From Dryomyza anilis (taxonomy: Eukaryota; Arthropoda; Insecta; Diptera; Dryomyzidae), in assembly GCA_951804985.1 (NCBI GenBank), contig OX638132.1:84386696-84450695 (forward strand): DNA of 64,000 nt, in the 5' to 3' direction. The first letter of the stretch is position 1; each line of letters begins with the position of its first letter. Positions 33,613 through 45,249 of this stretch are shown here, in pieces. The notes beneath the pieces were generated by a model, which saw only the letters and a program-made list of their open reading frames with translations, was not told the DNA's origin and did not search any database. The translations under genes were made by a program, and so were the position numbers.

Positions 33613-33870
33613 GTATCTTGTATACTTTTCGAGTTATTGGTTCCTAAAGAGTTATATAGGAGTGACCTGTAGGGAGGTGGTCGCGTCCGTAAACCGAATT
33701 GGCTCATTTTCGAACTCACAATCCATTTTTGACTAATACATGTTGAAACCAAATTTCATCACATTCTGATTAGTATTTCTCAAATTTTCTCGTATTCGTA
33801 CAACAAGAGAGACAGACGGACATGTATAAACGCACTAGGGTAGTGATGCTGATCAAGATATATTTTCTAC
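33613..33870 (+). mobile_element. INE-1-like fragment, copy 3
   Basis: CTTTTCGAGTTATTGGTTCC, ATTCTGATTAGTATTTCTCA and AGGGTAGTGATGCTGATCAA align with 17030-17270. Both ends are lost. Confidence 0.7.
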
Positions 33871-33957
33871 AAAATACATATTTACGCTATCTCCACATAT
33901 GAACCGATATACAAAATTAAAAGTAACTCGTAAAATATGGTCATAGACTGATTCAAA

Positions 33958-34349
33958 CCCTAGTAGAAATTTTGGTAGGGCCATGGTCATGAAGTGATCA
34001 TGCCATTATTTGAGATGATCGGGATATGACGAGGCCCGTAATGTACTTGTAACGCAGTGTCCTGATGTCATGTACTGACCTCAGGCCATGATCATGTACT
34101 GATCGGGCAATTCTCCATATTATTATTTACCCGACAATTGCCTTGTCAGAGCCCGAGCATAATATGGTTTCTCTCATTAAATCTCGCTGATGCTAATTTT
34201 GTAATGAGGAACAAATAATGTACCTATGATCGGGAACATTTAGATAATGTAAACCCTGGTATGGTAAGCATGATAAGGACATGGAAATGCAATGATCAAC
34301 GAAAACCCGATCATTTCCCGATGGCGCATCGGGCAAATTTTAACTAGGG
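33958..34349 (+). mobile_element. GATC-rich MITE with CCCTAGTAGAAATTT ends, copy 1
   Basis: Left end CCCTAGTAGAAATTTTGG; right end CAAATTTTAACTAGGG, its imperfect complement. The body is full of TGATC/GATCA/CATGATC words, GATCGGGATATGACG, and GATCATTTCCCGATGGCGCA before the right end. No ORF. Three further copies are at 44437, 50803 and 52806. I do not recognise the superfamily. Confidence 0.8.
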
Positions 34350-35329
34350 AATACCAAAAATGTTAAAATGTTTCCGCGTCGACTTTCTGAAACTAGGACC
34401 TCTAAAACTGAGAAGAATCTTTTAAAATCCAAAAAAAGTGATCCTGTGATGTTGCGCAAAGAGCTTAAAGGACATATTTTAACTTTTAATGACTATTTTC
34501 AATAACATTATTATTACTGCAAAAGTAAAAAGATATCACTCAATTTTCTTTTTTTATTTAATTTAAAATCTCTTACTGAAATTATGGTTTTTTAAATTAT
34601 AAAATTTTAGTTAACCGTTACAGTTTTATGGCTTGCCAAACACGTAAAATGTGGGCTTTTTTACTATACTAATTTTAACTGTTGAAATTTTTCTAATTTT
34701 AATGTAACGACTTTGCGATAACATTTTTGTATTATTGCACATACAATTATCTTTAAAATGATATGTCACTCTTATATTTTTAGATTAGATTTTTGAGTAT
34801 ATTTTTACTAAGTATATACGAGTTTCCACTATTTTGAGTTCTACGTTGTTGATATAAAACCTTTCAATAGTTTGGCAATATCCTATTTTTTTTACTTATC
34901 CAATTATCGTATTTAAACTCAGATTAATTTTGTATTTTTTCCAATTAAATTCGTATTTCAACAAAACAAAAATTGTATTAATTTTGGAATTAAAATATAC
35001 GTAAATTTACGAATAAGAATTTCGTATTTGTATCAAACAAAAGTATTGTACTTTTAAAAGTAAATATTATGTATTTTAATTTAAATTCTACTTTTTTGAC
35101 AATTTTCAAATAGACTAAACTGTCAAAAAGATAATTATAAGAAGTACTTTTACAAATAAAAATATCGTATTTTTTCTGAACAATATTTTATTTTTTATTT
35201 TCTACACATATTTTACATATAAGAGTATTTTAATAACAAAATATAACGATTTTTTTACAAATGCAAATATAGTAGTTTTACATTTAAACAAATAGCAACA
35301 TTTACATTTCAAGAAATATCGTATTTTTA
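34350..35329. other. AT-rich DNA with scattered TTCGTATTT words
   Basis: No gene. From about 34900 the word CGTATTT/AAATACG becomes frequent and grades into the minisatellite that follows. Confidence 0.4.
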
Positions 35330-36190
35330 ATATATATAAAAATATCGTATTTTATATGTAAAATCGTATTTTTACATACATGTAAAATATATTGTATTTT
35401 TACATATATGTAAAAAATATCGTATTTTTATATACATATGGAAAATATCGTATTTTTACATACATATTAAAAATTTCGTATGCTTATAAATAAAACATCG
35501 TATTTTTACATACATATAAAAATATCGTATTTTTACATACTTATAAAAAATATCGTATTTTTATATACATGTAGAAAATGTCGTATTTTTACATACATAT
35601 AAAAAATTTCGTATGCTTATAAATAAAATATCGTATTTTTACATACATATAAAAATATCGTATTTTTATATACATATAGAAAATATCGTATTTTTACATA
35701 CATATAAAAAATTTCGTATGCTTATAAATAAAATATCGTATTTTTACATACATATGAAAATATCGTATTTTTACATACCTATAAAAAATATCGTATTTTA
35801 GAAAAATATTAAAATTATAAGAATTTTTACAAATAAAAATATCGTATTTTTTTAACAAAAACAAATATTGTGTGTTTACATTAAAACAAATATCGAATTT
35901 TTACATTTATTTAATTACCGTATTTTTACATTTAAATACATATCGTATTTATAAATATAAAAATATCGTATTTTGCATATACAAAATATAGTATTTTTAT
36001 ATACATTTAAAAAATGTCGTATTTTGCATATACAAAATATCGTATTTTTAAATACATAAAAAAATATCGTATTTTTACATACATATAAAAATATCGTATT
36101 TTTACATACATATAAAAAATATCGTATTTTTACATACATATAAAAAAAATATCGTGTTTTAACAAATATATATATATTAACAAAAATATT
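35330..36190. repeat. ATCGTATTTTTACATACATA minisatellite
   Basis: Units of about 26-28 bases (AAAATATCGTATTTTTACATA plus CATAT) repeat for about 860 bp, including a longer block of about 110 bp (35475-35580) that recurs at 35595-35690 and 35690-35780. Frames on both strands here are translated repeat. Confidence 0.85.
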
Positions 36191-36289
36191 TGGTATTTCG
36201 CAAATAAACATTTCATATTTTACTATTTTTTATAGTTTGTTTTTTTTACAATACGAATTTCAAAATACGATCTTAACAAATTTTGATCT

Positions 36290-37440
36290 GTGCTTGTGCC
36301 AAACAGTTTTGGGTATCTTCGCATTAATATATATCTGTCTGTCCGTTGTGTATTTGCCACATGTACATACGTATCTCCTGCTGTTACAAGCCTTTTTCGT
36401 TCGGCCTTTCAACCGTTTACAAGTGAAACAAACGCCTTTTATGGTGCAGCATATGAGGTATGTTTCAAGTTGGTTTTTGTGCCAACACCAAATGAACGCA
36501 AGCCAAGTCACGCCAGAGTTCTCACGCTTGTTGGGTTGAGAACATAATAAACTTGGTTCAAACCATTATTGTTTTTGTAGTTGCTGTTGTTGTTGGTATT
36601 TTAAGTTGTAACTGATCTGCAACTATGTCAAGGCCTCTGCGCGCCACAATGCAGCGCAACTGCTGCGATTTCTATCATAAAATATGGCATTCAATAAACT
36701 TTTTAGATAAATAAAAGGTTTTCTAGTTGCCGACGACAATGACGACCAGAGCAACCTTTTGATAGCCAAACCAGCAGCAAAAAACAAAAAACAACTGCAA
36801 TTTATAGCCAACCTCAATAAAAGAGCTCGCGCGCGCGCCTGCGCAGCCAACGGACAGACAAATCGAATTCAAACCAAAAAGCCAAGCCATTCATTCAGTT
36901 CGCGTTGCTAATTTCAATATTAACTTCCGATTTGCGTTTGCGCGATCACGAACGAATGAACGCTGCGCAGCGCTGCAATAAATTTAATAAAATGCAAATA
37001 AAACGCCATAAAAAACACCGCCGCAAAACACTGAAAACTAAATTTGAACAACCTTCAAATCGTTCAAGCGCTGTTGTTGCTGCTACTGCGCCGCCGCTGC
37101 GACGACGATTCGGCCGCTGTTGCCTTTGCAATAATTATGCAAAACTGCGATCGAAACTATAGTCGCTGCTGCTGAACACACCCTAGACACCCAAAAACAA
37201 TAAGAACAGCAACAAAAACAATGCTGGCTGCACTCAAACCAGACAACACTCGATACGAGCGAACCTTCGTCAATGCGAACCTCAAAAACCAAACACAAAA
37301 GAATAAAACAAAAAAAGAGCAGAGGAAGAGCTTCGAAATAATTGACAAAAATGTGTGACGTTGGGGCCTCCCGTTGTTGGTCGCACAATGCAGTCTCTCT
37401 ATCTCTACTGATCTGACTCTCAACTTAAGTTATGCTCTTT
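36290..37440. other. Repeat-free higher-GC island, promoter-like
   Basis: Includes GAGCTCGCGCGCGCGCCTGC (36823-36842) and a perfect Inr TTCAGTT with A at 36897 (+), but no TATA or DPE at the right distances. Downstream sequence is A/CA-rich, like a fly leader. A basic 69-codon frame from ATG 36956 to 37162 and a 20-codon frame from 37350 are present and unsupported. Frames on the minus strand overlap it. Probably first-exon or enhancer DNA. Confidence 0.35.
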
Positions 37441-37730
37441 GCAAAAATGCACCAACCGACCACCCAAAACCCCCTCATCAATGAGGCAACGTTTTCATTC
37501 AGTTTTGGCATACACTCAAACAAAATAAATAGTACTAATTTAATTATTCGATAAATCTTATTTTTTACAAAAAAGTTTTTATTAAAAAAAAAGCAACTGA
37601 TTACTAATCCCATAAAATATGTATGCTTTGGTTTAAAACGGTTTGAAACAAATATTACATATTTGAAAATCATGAGATACATATTTGAAAATCTCAAATC
37701 TCTCATTGATTTTTATATAAATTTATACTA
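37441..37730. other. AT-rich DNA, nothing recognised
   Basis: No repeat partner or gene signal. Confidence 0.35.
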
Positions 37731-37732
37731 TA

Positions 37733-38011
37733 AAGGGTTTTTCAATAAGAGCGCTACAAAAGTTTTTTTCAAGGGTTTTTCAACAGGGACGCTACAAAAG
37801 TAGAGCGACAGGAACAGAAACGACGTCATATTTCTTGCCGCTCTTTTGACATTTCTCTTCAGTAAGGTTTGCCATTTCATGATGGAAAGATATACGAGCC
37901 AACAACGAGTCGAAATTATTAAAATTTACTACCGAAATTCGAATTCGAAATATGGCGTCGTTTGCTATCCCTGTCGTTCTACTTTTGTAGTGTACCTGTT
38001 GAAAAACCCTT
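37733..38011 (+). mobile_element. Tc1/mariner-type MITE, copy 2, complete
   Basis: Flanked by TA (37731-37732 and 38012-38013). The left end AAGGGTTTTTCAATAAGAGC is followed about 35 bases later by a second end, GGGTTTTTCAACAGGGACGC; the right end is the complement, TTGAAAAACCCTT. Arms match for about 70 bp through CAAACGACG and ATATTTC. Between them is a short piece of transposase start. Internally deleted, so it depends on an autonomous relative. Confidence 0.88.
37879..37942 (+). pseudogene. Transposase N-terminal fragment in the MITE
   Basis: Two adjacent ATGs open a frame with MERYTSQQRVEIIKIYYRN, which resembles the start of the helix-turn-helix (DUF4817-like) DNA-binding domain seen at the N terminus of insect Tc1/mariner-type proteins. 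After about 20 residues the homology stops at the right arm, so the catalytic DDE domain is absent. It is non-functional as a transposase. Confidence 0.6.
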
Positions 38012-38082
38012 TACAAGTTTTCTCCTTCGTTTCGATTTAGATTAGATTAGATTTATCGAAGCGTCTTCGGTGTACCTAGCAA

Positions 38083-38386
38083 TGGTATCCATTTGCGGTT
38101 TGCATTAGAATCAGTTTTTGAACATATTTTCAAAATATCGAAAAACCCCCAAATATTTTATTGTTACAAGGAACTACAAAACAATTATCTAAAAAGTTAA
38201 ATTAAAAAATTAATAAATTTAATTTTTTTCGATTATTTTTCCATTCTATATTAAAACCCGTTTTAACCCACCCACAACCCTTTTAACGGCTTTGCACATC
38301 TATTTATTTACGATTTTTGAACAACGATTTGGGTTTTGGTTATGTTTTCGGCTTTAAAAAACAAAATGGTTTTTAAACGGATACCA
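38083..38386. mobile_element. Element with TGGTATCC termini
   Basis: TGGTATCCATTTGCGGTTTG at the left and AACGGATACCA at the right form a short inverted repeat. Part of the left half recurs at about 33140-33230, so it is repetitive. No ORF. Limits approximate. Confidence 0.4.
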
Positions 38387-39385
38387 GGTTACAATTTTAA
38401 ATTCTGTTGCAAATCATACTATAGTTCTAGCTATTATAAACTATTTGAATTCCAGTTTTAGTTGCAATCACTATTAAATAATATTTGATTAAAAAATCAT
38501 TGCGGGAAATCGCAAATTATTATGAACAATAACTTTTTTATCGATCATTTATAATTATGAAAAATATCCCGAAAATAATCAATTGTTTCACAGCTTTTCT
38601 AGCAGTATTGCATAAATCATTTTTAATTTTTTTACAAAAAAAATATGTTTGTTTTATTACTCTTTATTCTATAATTATAATAAAATACTTAAATTGTTTG
38701 ATATTCTTTAAATTTTTTTCTTGTCACAGAAAAAAATTGTAACTGTATTTAGTAACTTACATTGTTAAAGTTTTATATCGAAATGTCAGAGATAAATTTT
38801 TTCAAATTAATAAATCCAAATTACAGAATGGGGTAAAAATGTTCATTTACTTTGAACAACTATGATGATGTTACGAAATTATCTTTTAATGATGGTCCAA
38901 AATACTAATTCTATTAAAAACTCAAAGGATTATAATTTTATAATTTTTCAACATAAACTAACTTTATAATTCGAGTGTATTAACATTCTCTCTTTTGCAA
39001 TTACAGTATTATAAGTGTAGAGTTGCCAACTATATAGCATTTTTGATATACGTTACTATTTAGCAAAATTCAAATTGACGCAACATTTTTGTGAACTCAA
39101 AAATTTTGCTCCAGATCTTTTATATTTTTGTATAGGTATGATATTACCTTGTTCAGTGTATATCAAAAGACTAGAAATCATATATTATTTTTGTAACTAA
39201 AACTATAAAAAAATACCCTTGGATTATGAAAAATCACATATGTAGCAGGAAATTTCTTTTTAATCTGACATTCTGTAATAATTTTATTTGGAATGCAAAC
39301 TGTATGACTTTTTTTAAGATGTGTATTTTTTATAAAAACGATATTTTTATAAGCGGAGTTATTTAAAAAAAAAAAACTCAATCTA
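38387..39385. other. AT-rich DNA, nothing recognised
   Basis: Short frames on both strands without domain content; no repeat partner. Confidence 0.35.
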
Positions 39386-39553
39386 ATGCCCGTAACTTCA
39401 ACGAATAGATATCTATTGGTGTTCGTAACTAACAGATATCTCTAACCTATCCGGTGTTTTTACTCCTTAACTATGCGTTAAAGTTACGAAATTTTGCTTA
39501 CACGGTAGATAACTAAGCACCAGTAGATATCTATTCGTTGAAGTTACGTGCAT
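39386..39553 (-). mobile_element. 168-bp ATGCCCGTAACTTCAACGA MITE, copy 2 (reverse)
   Basis: Same length and termini as 30483-30650, interior inverted relative to it, with the central CGTTAAAGTTACG core. A few substitutions only. Confidence 0.85.
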
Positions 39554-39890
39554 AATAAACATGCAGATTCAAGTTAGTCTGAGAATCTGGAAATAAATGT
39601 GAAAATGTTTAAATCATGATTCTAACGATTTGCTTTAATGACGGAATTAACTCAAAACATATACAAGTTTGGACTTTTTTTTTAAATAAAAATGAAGGAG
39701 TTGGAATAGGAATGCGAAACTATATATATTCTCAATCAACATTGCCTCCCGATCCGATGTCCGTTCGTCTATCATTATTATAGGATTAATGAAACTTAGA
39801 ACTTCCTGTCACCTACCTATTACATATGCTGGCTGGTCTTGAAAATGTTGAACGAAGATTTATGTTCCCCCACTTTTCTTTGTTTGTATG
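39554..39890. other. AT-rich DNA, nothing recognised
   Basis: No gene; the right part grades into a degenerate Helitron. Confidence 0.3.
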
Positions 39891-40430
39891 TCCATATGTC
39901 TTTTTGTATGTACATATGTTCCGAGTAAACATCAAAACGGCTGAGCCGAATCGAAAAATTGTTGACAAAATATGCATGTTGTACCAAACTAAATATACCT
40001 GAGTGTATGATATATTTGGTTCGGATTGATGCGGTGGGTGTGGCACCTCCCATATAACCAAAATATTAAAAACAAATTCTATGCGCAATTGGAATACTGA
40101 ATTTAACTAATATGAATGATATTTCACTCATGGGTGTAGTTAACCTCTCAAAAAAAAATCTGTGAACTTACTACAACAAAACTCACCACTCCAAAAATTC
40201 ACCACACGAAAACTCACCACTCTAAAACCAACACACTAAAACTCACCATCAAAAACTTAGCACTACAGTGCAAATAAATTTAAATATACCGCTCAAATGT
40301 TAACATTCTCTCGAGAAATAATTATCGGGGGATTAATAATCCAGGGATCTTTGAGAAAAGTGTTTTTTTTTATAGAGAATTATTTTTCTTTTCGTTACTA
40401 CATTTATAACATAAAAAGAACCGGACTGCT
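39891..40430 (+). mobile_element. Degenerate Helitron copy
   Basis: In order: GGCTGAGCCGAATCGAAAA, GGTGTGGCACCTCCCATATA, a few ACTCACCACTC units (40180-40250), CTTTGAGAAAAGTG and TTACTACATTTATAACATAA, matching the layout of the intact copy at 40682. TC and CTAG ends are not preserved. Frames on the minus strand (39813-40088) are not genes. Confidence 0.6.
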
Positions 40431-40460
40431 ACATAGTACCTCATATAACACGGATACTGG

Positions 40461-40647
40461 AGTTATAATAGACGTACGTTCTCAAATGTCACAGGAACGG
40501 AACTTAACATATGAATCCAATAGCTGCAGATTTTTCGGGCCACATACGTAACGTTCATTATAACCATTTATATGATGTACGCATTATCGAAACGTTACGT
40601 TACGCCCCGTTCCGATGACATTTTAGCGCGTTATATCTATTATAACT
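40461..40647. mobile_element. MITE with AGTTATAATAGA termini
   Basis: Exact 12-bp ends AGTTATAATAGA (40461-40472) and TCTATTATAACT (40636-40647). Farther in, AAATGTCACAGGAACGGAAC pairs imperfectly with GTTCCGATGACATTT. It sits between two Helitron copies. Confidence 0.7.
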
Positions 40648-40681
40648 ACAGCTTAACAAATATGGTAGACTGTTACTCTTA

Positions 40682-41362
40682 TCTATATATATAAAATTCT
40701 TGGTCCGTCTGTCTGTCTGTTTCAGCATCACGCCTAAACCGCTGAACCGATTTAACTGAAATTTTGTAACACGATACTATGGAGTCCGGAGAGTGTCATA
40801 GGCTATATATGGGCGCGATTGGACAAAGGGGCATGGTACCTCCCATACAACCTAAACATTCGAAACGACATAACTCAGCACTAAAAAAAAAGATGAAACA
40901 AAAAAAATCAAATACAAAAAAAATATACAAAAGCAACCACACCACATTAAAACTCACCACATTAAAATTCACCACACTAAAATTCACCACACTAAAACTC
41001 ACCACACTAAAACTTACCACACTAAAACTCAGCACAATAAAATTCAGCACATTGAAACTCACCACAATAAAATTCCCCACACTAAAACTCTAAAACTCAC
41101 CACTCTAAAAGTTACCACACTAAAACTCACCACACCAAAATTCACCTCACCTAAACTCACCACACTGAAACTCACCACATTAAAACTCACTGTTTTATTA
41201 TTGGCTACTATTATTTGGCTACTACATTTATAAAACCAATAAAAAAAACTTTCACAGCCAAGCTCGGGCCCCTGATATAAATAATAAAAATGTTTTTTAT
41301 ATTAATAAAATGAAATTCTAATTCACAAAATCTTGGCACGAGTCGTGCACAGGTCCAGCTAG
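40682..41362 (+). mobile_element. Helitron (non-autonomous), copy 2, both ends intact
   Basis: Starts TCTATATATATAAAATTCTT after host A (40681) and ends with hairpin GCACGAGTCGTGC (41336-41348) plus CTAG (41359-41362) before host T (41363): exactly the A|T insertion, TC start and CTRR end of Helitrons. The conserved left block (GTCCGTCTGTCTG, GCATGGTACCTCCCATACAA) is followed by an ACCACACTAAAACTC array at about 40944-41190. No Rep/helicase coding. Confidence 0.92.
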
Positions 41363-41700
41363 TGTCTTATAATTCTCATTAACCAGTTTCATTATTTTAT
41401 ATGGTTTAGAATTTTTATCGATATTATTTAAGATTGGCAACACTGCCATAGGTGCTGCTCTCTGCATTTCTTCTCAGCTCTTGTAATATCATTTTAGCCT
41501 TTTCTAATCATAACTCGCGAAGCTTTTTTGCACACAACAACGTAATCGACGTAATTCGCCGCACAGCGAAACAATTTTTTTTTAATTTTTTTTTAGTAAC
41601 CGAGCATTTTTTTTTATAAATTTTTTATTGTGTCCTAATTTTTTCACATCTTGCTATAGTATTTTTTTTTATATATATATTTTTTTTTTAATTTTACACA
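41363..41700. other. AT-rich DNA before the promoter island
   Basis: T-tract-rich sequence (41570-41695); no gene. Confidence 0.35.
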
Positions 41701-42121
41701 CCACTCAACCCGTCAATGGGTGTGCGTGCCCAAGTGTGTGACGGCGTTCGGTCGGTCGGTGTGTGTGTAAATTTCGCGATAGATATTTTCGCCGCGCCTC
41801 GGCGCAGCATTTGCCATTTTTTGTATTTCGTACATTAGATTGTGAGGTTTTTGTGTTCGTTCGTTCGTTTGTACGTTCTTTGCCATTATTATTATTACAG
41901 TTGTATTTTATTTTTACGTCGAGCATATGTAGTGCGCACGGTGTTGTTATTGTTGTTGTTACTTGGCTGTCTGTCTGTCCGTCAGTCAGCCAGTGAGTGA
42001 ATGAGCGAAATTATTTAATAACGCTCTCGCCGTGTGGTGTGCTGAGCTGCGCGGTGCGGCGGTGCCCATTTGGACGATCGTCGACGAATCTATTCTAAAC
42101 TTTGGCGCTCTTCGCGTCTTC
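41701..42121 (+). promoter_or_regulatory. GC-rich promoter-proximal island
   Basis: Sharp composition change with GGTCGGTCGG, (GTTC)n near 41853-41870, (GTT)n near 41943-41962, CTGTCTGTCCGTCAGTCAGC and GCTGCGCGGTGCGGCGGTGC (42046-42065). This is typical of the upstream part of a fly promoter. Frames on both strands are short and unsupported. Confidence 0.4.
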
Positions 42122-42410
42122 AGTTCTTTTTGGAGCGGCGCGCGGTCCGATTCGATTAAGTAACAACTTTTGCATCGTCTCAAAACGGCGTCATCGGCTT
42201 CATCATCATTGTCGTCGTCAGTCGTCACAATCGTAGTCTCGTCGTAATTGTCGCGGGCGACTAGTTCTTTGACGCAGGCGTGTGTGCAAAAATCTAACGG
42301 CAGTTTTACGTTGCGTTACAACCTCGTGTAACTTATCAAAACCCTATGGACTTCCAAGCTTTCAAACTTCCTTAGAGCATAAAGTGCAAAAAAGAAGAAA
42401 AGAAACAAGT
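42122..42410 (+). other. Candidate non-coding first exon
   Basis: The predicted start is the A of TTCAGTTC (perfect Inr, A at 42122). The +28 to +33 bases are GATTCG, a partial DPE (4 of 6). The exon is GC-richer than its flank, has only a tiny frame (ATG 42345, 9 codons with stop), ends in AAAGTGCAAAAAAGAAGAAA like many fly leaders, and stops at ACAAGT followed by GTGAGC, a fair donor (intron from 42411). The downstream gene is not in view. Confidence 0.35.
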
Positions 42411-42420
42411 GTGAGCAACG

Positions 42421-42828
42421 TTACAATTACTATTTGTTATTGAATTTCATAATCGGTGTTGTAAAGTAAAAATTCAAAATTCATGTGCTGTATGAATTAA
42501 GTGCTAAAATTAAACAAAAAAAATAAAAAAATATTTAATTTTACAAGTTTTAAAATAAAAGAATATTTATATTAAAAAAACTCTTTGGATTACGACGTTA
42601 TTTATCAATACAGTTTTTTCGATTTCATTATAACAATGATCAGCATTATATGATTCCACATTTTGTATGTAATATAGTTTTTTCTTCGGAAGATATGTTG
42701 TATTGAAATTAAATTATGTTTTAAAAAAAGAATAACGGGTTTTGAAATCAAACGAAAATTTAAAATAAATACAATTTTTTGTCAAATTTAAGTTTTGTAT
42801 ATATTTTTTCAATTCTTTAATATTTATA
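42421..42828. other. AT-rich DNA, presumably intronic
   Basis: Nothing recognised. Confidence 0.35.
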
Positions 42829-43550
42829 CCCTACACCTATGAGGTACAGGGAATATTAACTTTGTGCATATATTGTAACGCCCCTTAGGAGGCGTGTACG
42901 GTATGGAAAAGTATATATATTCTTGATCAGCATCACTACCCGAGTCCGTTTAGCCATGTCCGTCTGTCTGTCTGTCTGTCCGTCTTGCTGTCTTGCTGTC
43001 CGAATACAGAAAAACTTGAGAAATACTGATCAGAATGCGATGAAATTTCGTCTCAATATATTTTAGCCAAAAGTAGGCACTGAGTTTGAAAATGAGCCAA
43101 ATCGGTCAACGGAAACGCCCACCTCTCATACAAGTCTCTTTTATATACCTCTTTCGAAACTAATAACTCGAAAAGTATTCAAGGTATAGTTATAAAATTT
43201 AAAACATATTGTTAGAATTCACCTATAAATATGTAGTCCAAAAATGGGCGTGATCCGCCCACTTTTTTTTTCATTACTTCCCGGGTGGAGTAATTTGATC
43301 CGTAAATTATTAAAATCAAATCTATGAAATATTAGCCTTTCAAAATTTTAAATATAGGCGTGGTCCGCCCAATTATATTTTTCATATTTTTTTTTTGTTG
43401 TTTATACTTTTATATAAATTTTTTAATTTATGGGGATATAAGACTTAAATTTCTGATATATGAATAATATTCTGAGGGTGGGGAGGTTCAGCATAATTAA
43501 AAACTTTAAAATTAAGGTATGCAATTAAATATCCCACATTAATATCACCT
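42829..43550 (-). mobile_element. INE-1-like element, copy 2
   Basis: The complement aligns end to end with 16598-17376: it ends TACCCTGTACCTCATAGGTGT-type and contains GACATGGCTAAACGGACTCG and TTCTGATCAGTATTTCTCAA. It has a (CTGT)n expansion (42961-42982) and lacks the internal duplicate terminus of copy 1. Confidence 0.8.
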
Positions 43551-44166
43551 GATTACAAACTGATTATTCGAATTCGAATCGAATTGTATGGGACACTGGA
43601 ATAAAATGGGAAACGTTTTGATCTGTCTTCAAAAATTCAAAGTTATTTTTTTTTAATTCTTTTGAAGGGTCTTTTACATATAATGGTCTGTGGTCTAACT
43701 TTTTGCATTAACAGCATACATTGTATATGTCTTTTAATTGCTTTTTGGGCGTTTTTTCAAAACATCATAAAACATAAATTCCGGGGTTAAAGTGGGAAAT
43801 GTTAAACATTTTACAAATAGATCAACATTTTTTTTCCTGTATTATATCATGTTTATTTATAACATAAACGATGAAAATACGTTCAGAGTTTATAAAAAAT
43901 ATTAATGTGATGAATCAAAAAAATTATGTTAATGCAAGAAATGAGTTCTATCAGAAATATATTAAAATTAAAACATTATGCAATTACTCGCCCGCCATTA
44001 GAATCGTTTAAATTACATTTCTCACTTTCCAAAAAAAAAATTGTTTCCCACCAATATCGCAATTTCTAATTGGCTTATGGTACTAACTACTTAATCTACA
44101 TTAACAATTTTACAGAAAAGGTTTTGTTTGTTTAAAGAGATGAAATATAATTTAATTTTAAATATA
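43551..44166. other. AT-rich DNA; possible outer arm of a further nested element
   Basis: CCCGCCATTAGAA at about 43990-44003 is matched exactly inverted by TTCTAATGGCGGG at about 45398-45410, on the far side of the transposon at 44167-45247. This may mark an older element into which that transposon jumped, or be chance. Confidence 0.35.
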
Positions 44167-45247
44167 GGGGAGACCGGGGCTAAGTCGACACTTTTGATTG
44201 AATTATATATTCCAAGATAAAACTATTCGTGCTGTTTTATTCCGATCCCGCGAAATTGTTTGACCATTATTCATATTATTCACATTTTATCAATTTTTTG
44301 CAATAACTTCTTAAATCATGGTCAACTGATTGACAAGTCTCATTATATTGTAAGAAGGGATTATTTTGTAAAACTCATAGAACAAAAAGTTTTATAAATT
44401 GTATTTTCGCGGAATCTACTTTGACCAAATGCTTATCCTTAGTAGAAATTTGCCCGATGCGCCATCGGGAAATGATCGGGTTTTCGTTGGGTAAGCCCAA
44501 TTAGAGAAAATATGATCATTGCCTTTGCATGCCCTTATCATGCTTACCATAGCAGGGTTTACATTATCTAAACAGTCAATGTTCCCGATCATAGCTACAT
44601 TATTTGTTCCTCATAACGAAATTGGTATCAGGCAATGATCGAGATTAATGAGAGAAACCCTATTATGCTCGGGCTCAGACAAGGCAATTGTCGGGTAAAT
44701 ATTAAAATGGGGAATTGCCCGATCAGTACATGATCATGGCCTGAGGTCAATACATGATCAGGACACCGCGTTACAAGGACATTATGGGCCTCGTCATATC
44801 CCGATCACCTCAAATAATGACATGATCACTTCATGACCATGGCCCTACCAAAATTTCTACTTGGGTGTGTCGACTTTACCCCACGAGGCTCAGTCTAATA
44901 TTATTGGCATAAAAATGCGAATTGAAGGGAAAAATTAAATAAAAATCCACACGACATGATAAGTGAACCCCTTACTATATAAAACTCACAACAAAATATA
45001 TAAATAATCAAAACTTTAATGGCAAGTAAATGTTTACTGCGTTATTAATATGTAACTTTTGGAGTCAAAAAACACATTTTATTACATAAAAACTGAAGTT
45101 CAAGCACAAAATGAATTTCTCTTCTTTGGTAACAGTGGCATCTAATGTTACGTGTACAGTATCAATTTGAAGTTGATCTGACATCCCATTCGCGTTTTAA
45201 AGCAATTATTGACTTTGCCCCTATGTCGACTTAGACCCGGTCTCCCC
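44167..45247. mobile_element. TAGGGGAGACCGGG transposon relic with a nested MITE
   Basis: Left end GGGGAGACCGGGGCTAAGTC and right end (complement GGGGAGACCGGGTCTAAGTC) are near-perfect inverted repeats of about 25 bp, each bounded by TA (44165-44166, 45248-45249), as in Tc1/mariner-type elements. Without the 429-bp insert at 44437 it is about 650 bp with no ORF. Confidence 0.8.
44437..44865 (-). mobile_element. GATC-rich MITE, copy 2 (reverse), nested
   Basis: Ends CTTAGTAGAAATTTGCCCG and CCAAAATTTCTACTTGGG. It belongs with copy 1 (shared CCCGAGCATAATA and TTTCTCTCATTAA block). It interrupts the transposon at 44167-45247, so it inserted later. Confidence 0.82.
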
Positions 45248-45249
45248 TA

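Noticed and set aside
35330..36190. CRISPR-like regularly spaced repeat
   Set aside because: Units are contiguous, degenerate and AT-rich, without unique spacers, in a eukaryotic genome: a minisatellite.
36890..36930. Inr+DPE promoter in the 36.3-37.4 kb island
   Set aside because: TTCAGTT at 36895-36901 is a fine Inr, but +28 to +33 is CTTCCG and no TATA lies at -30.
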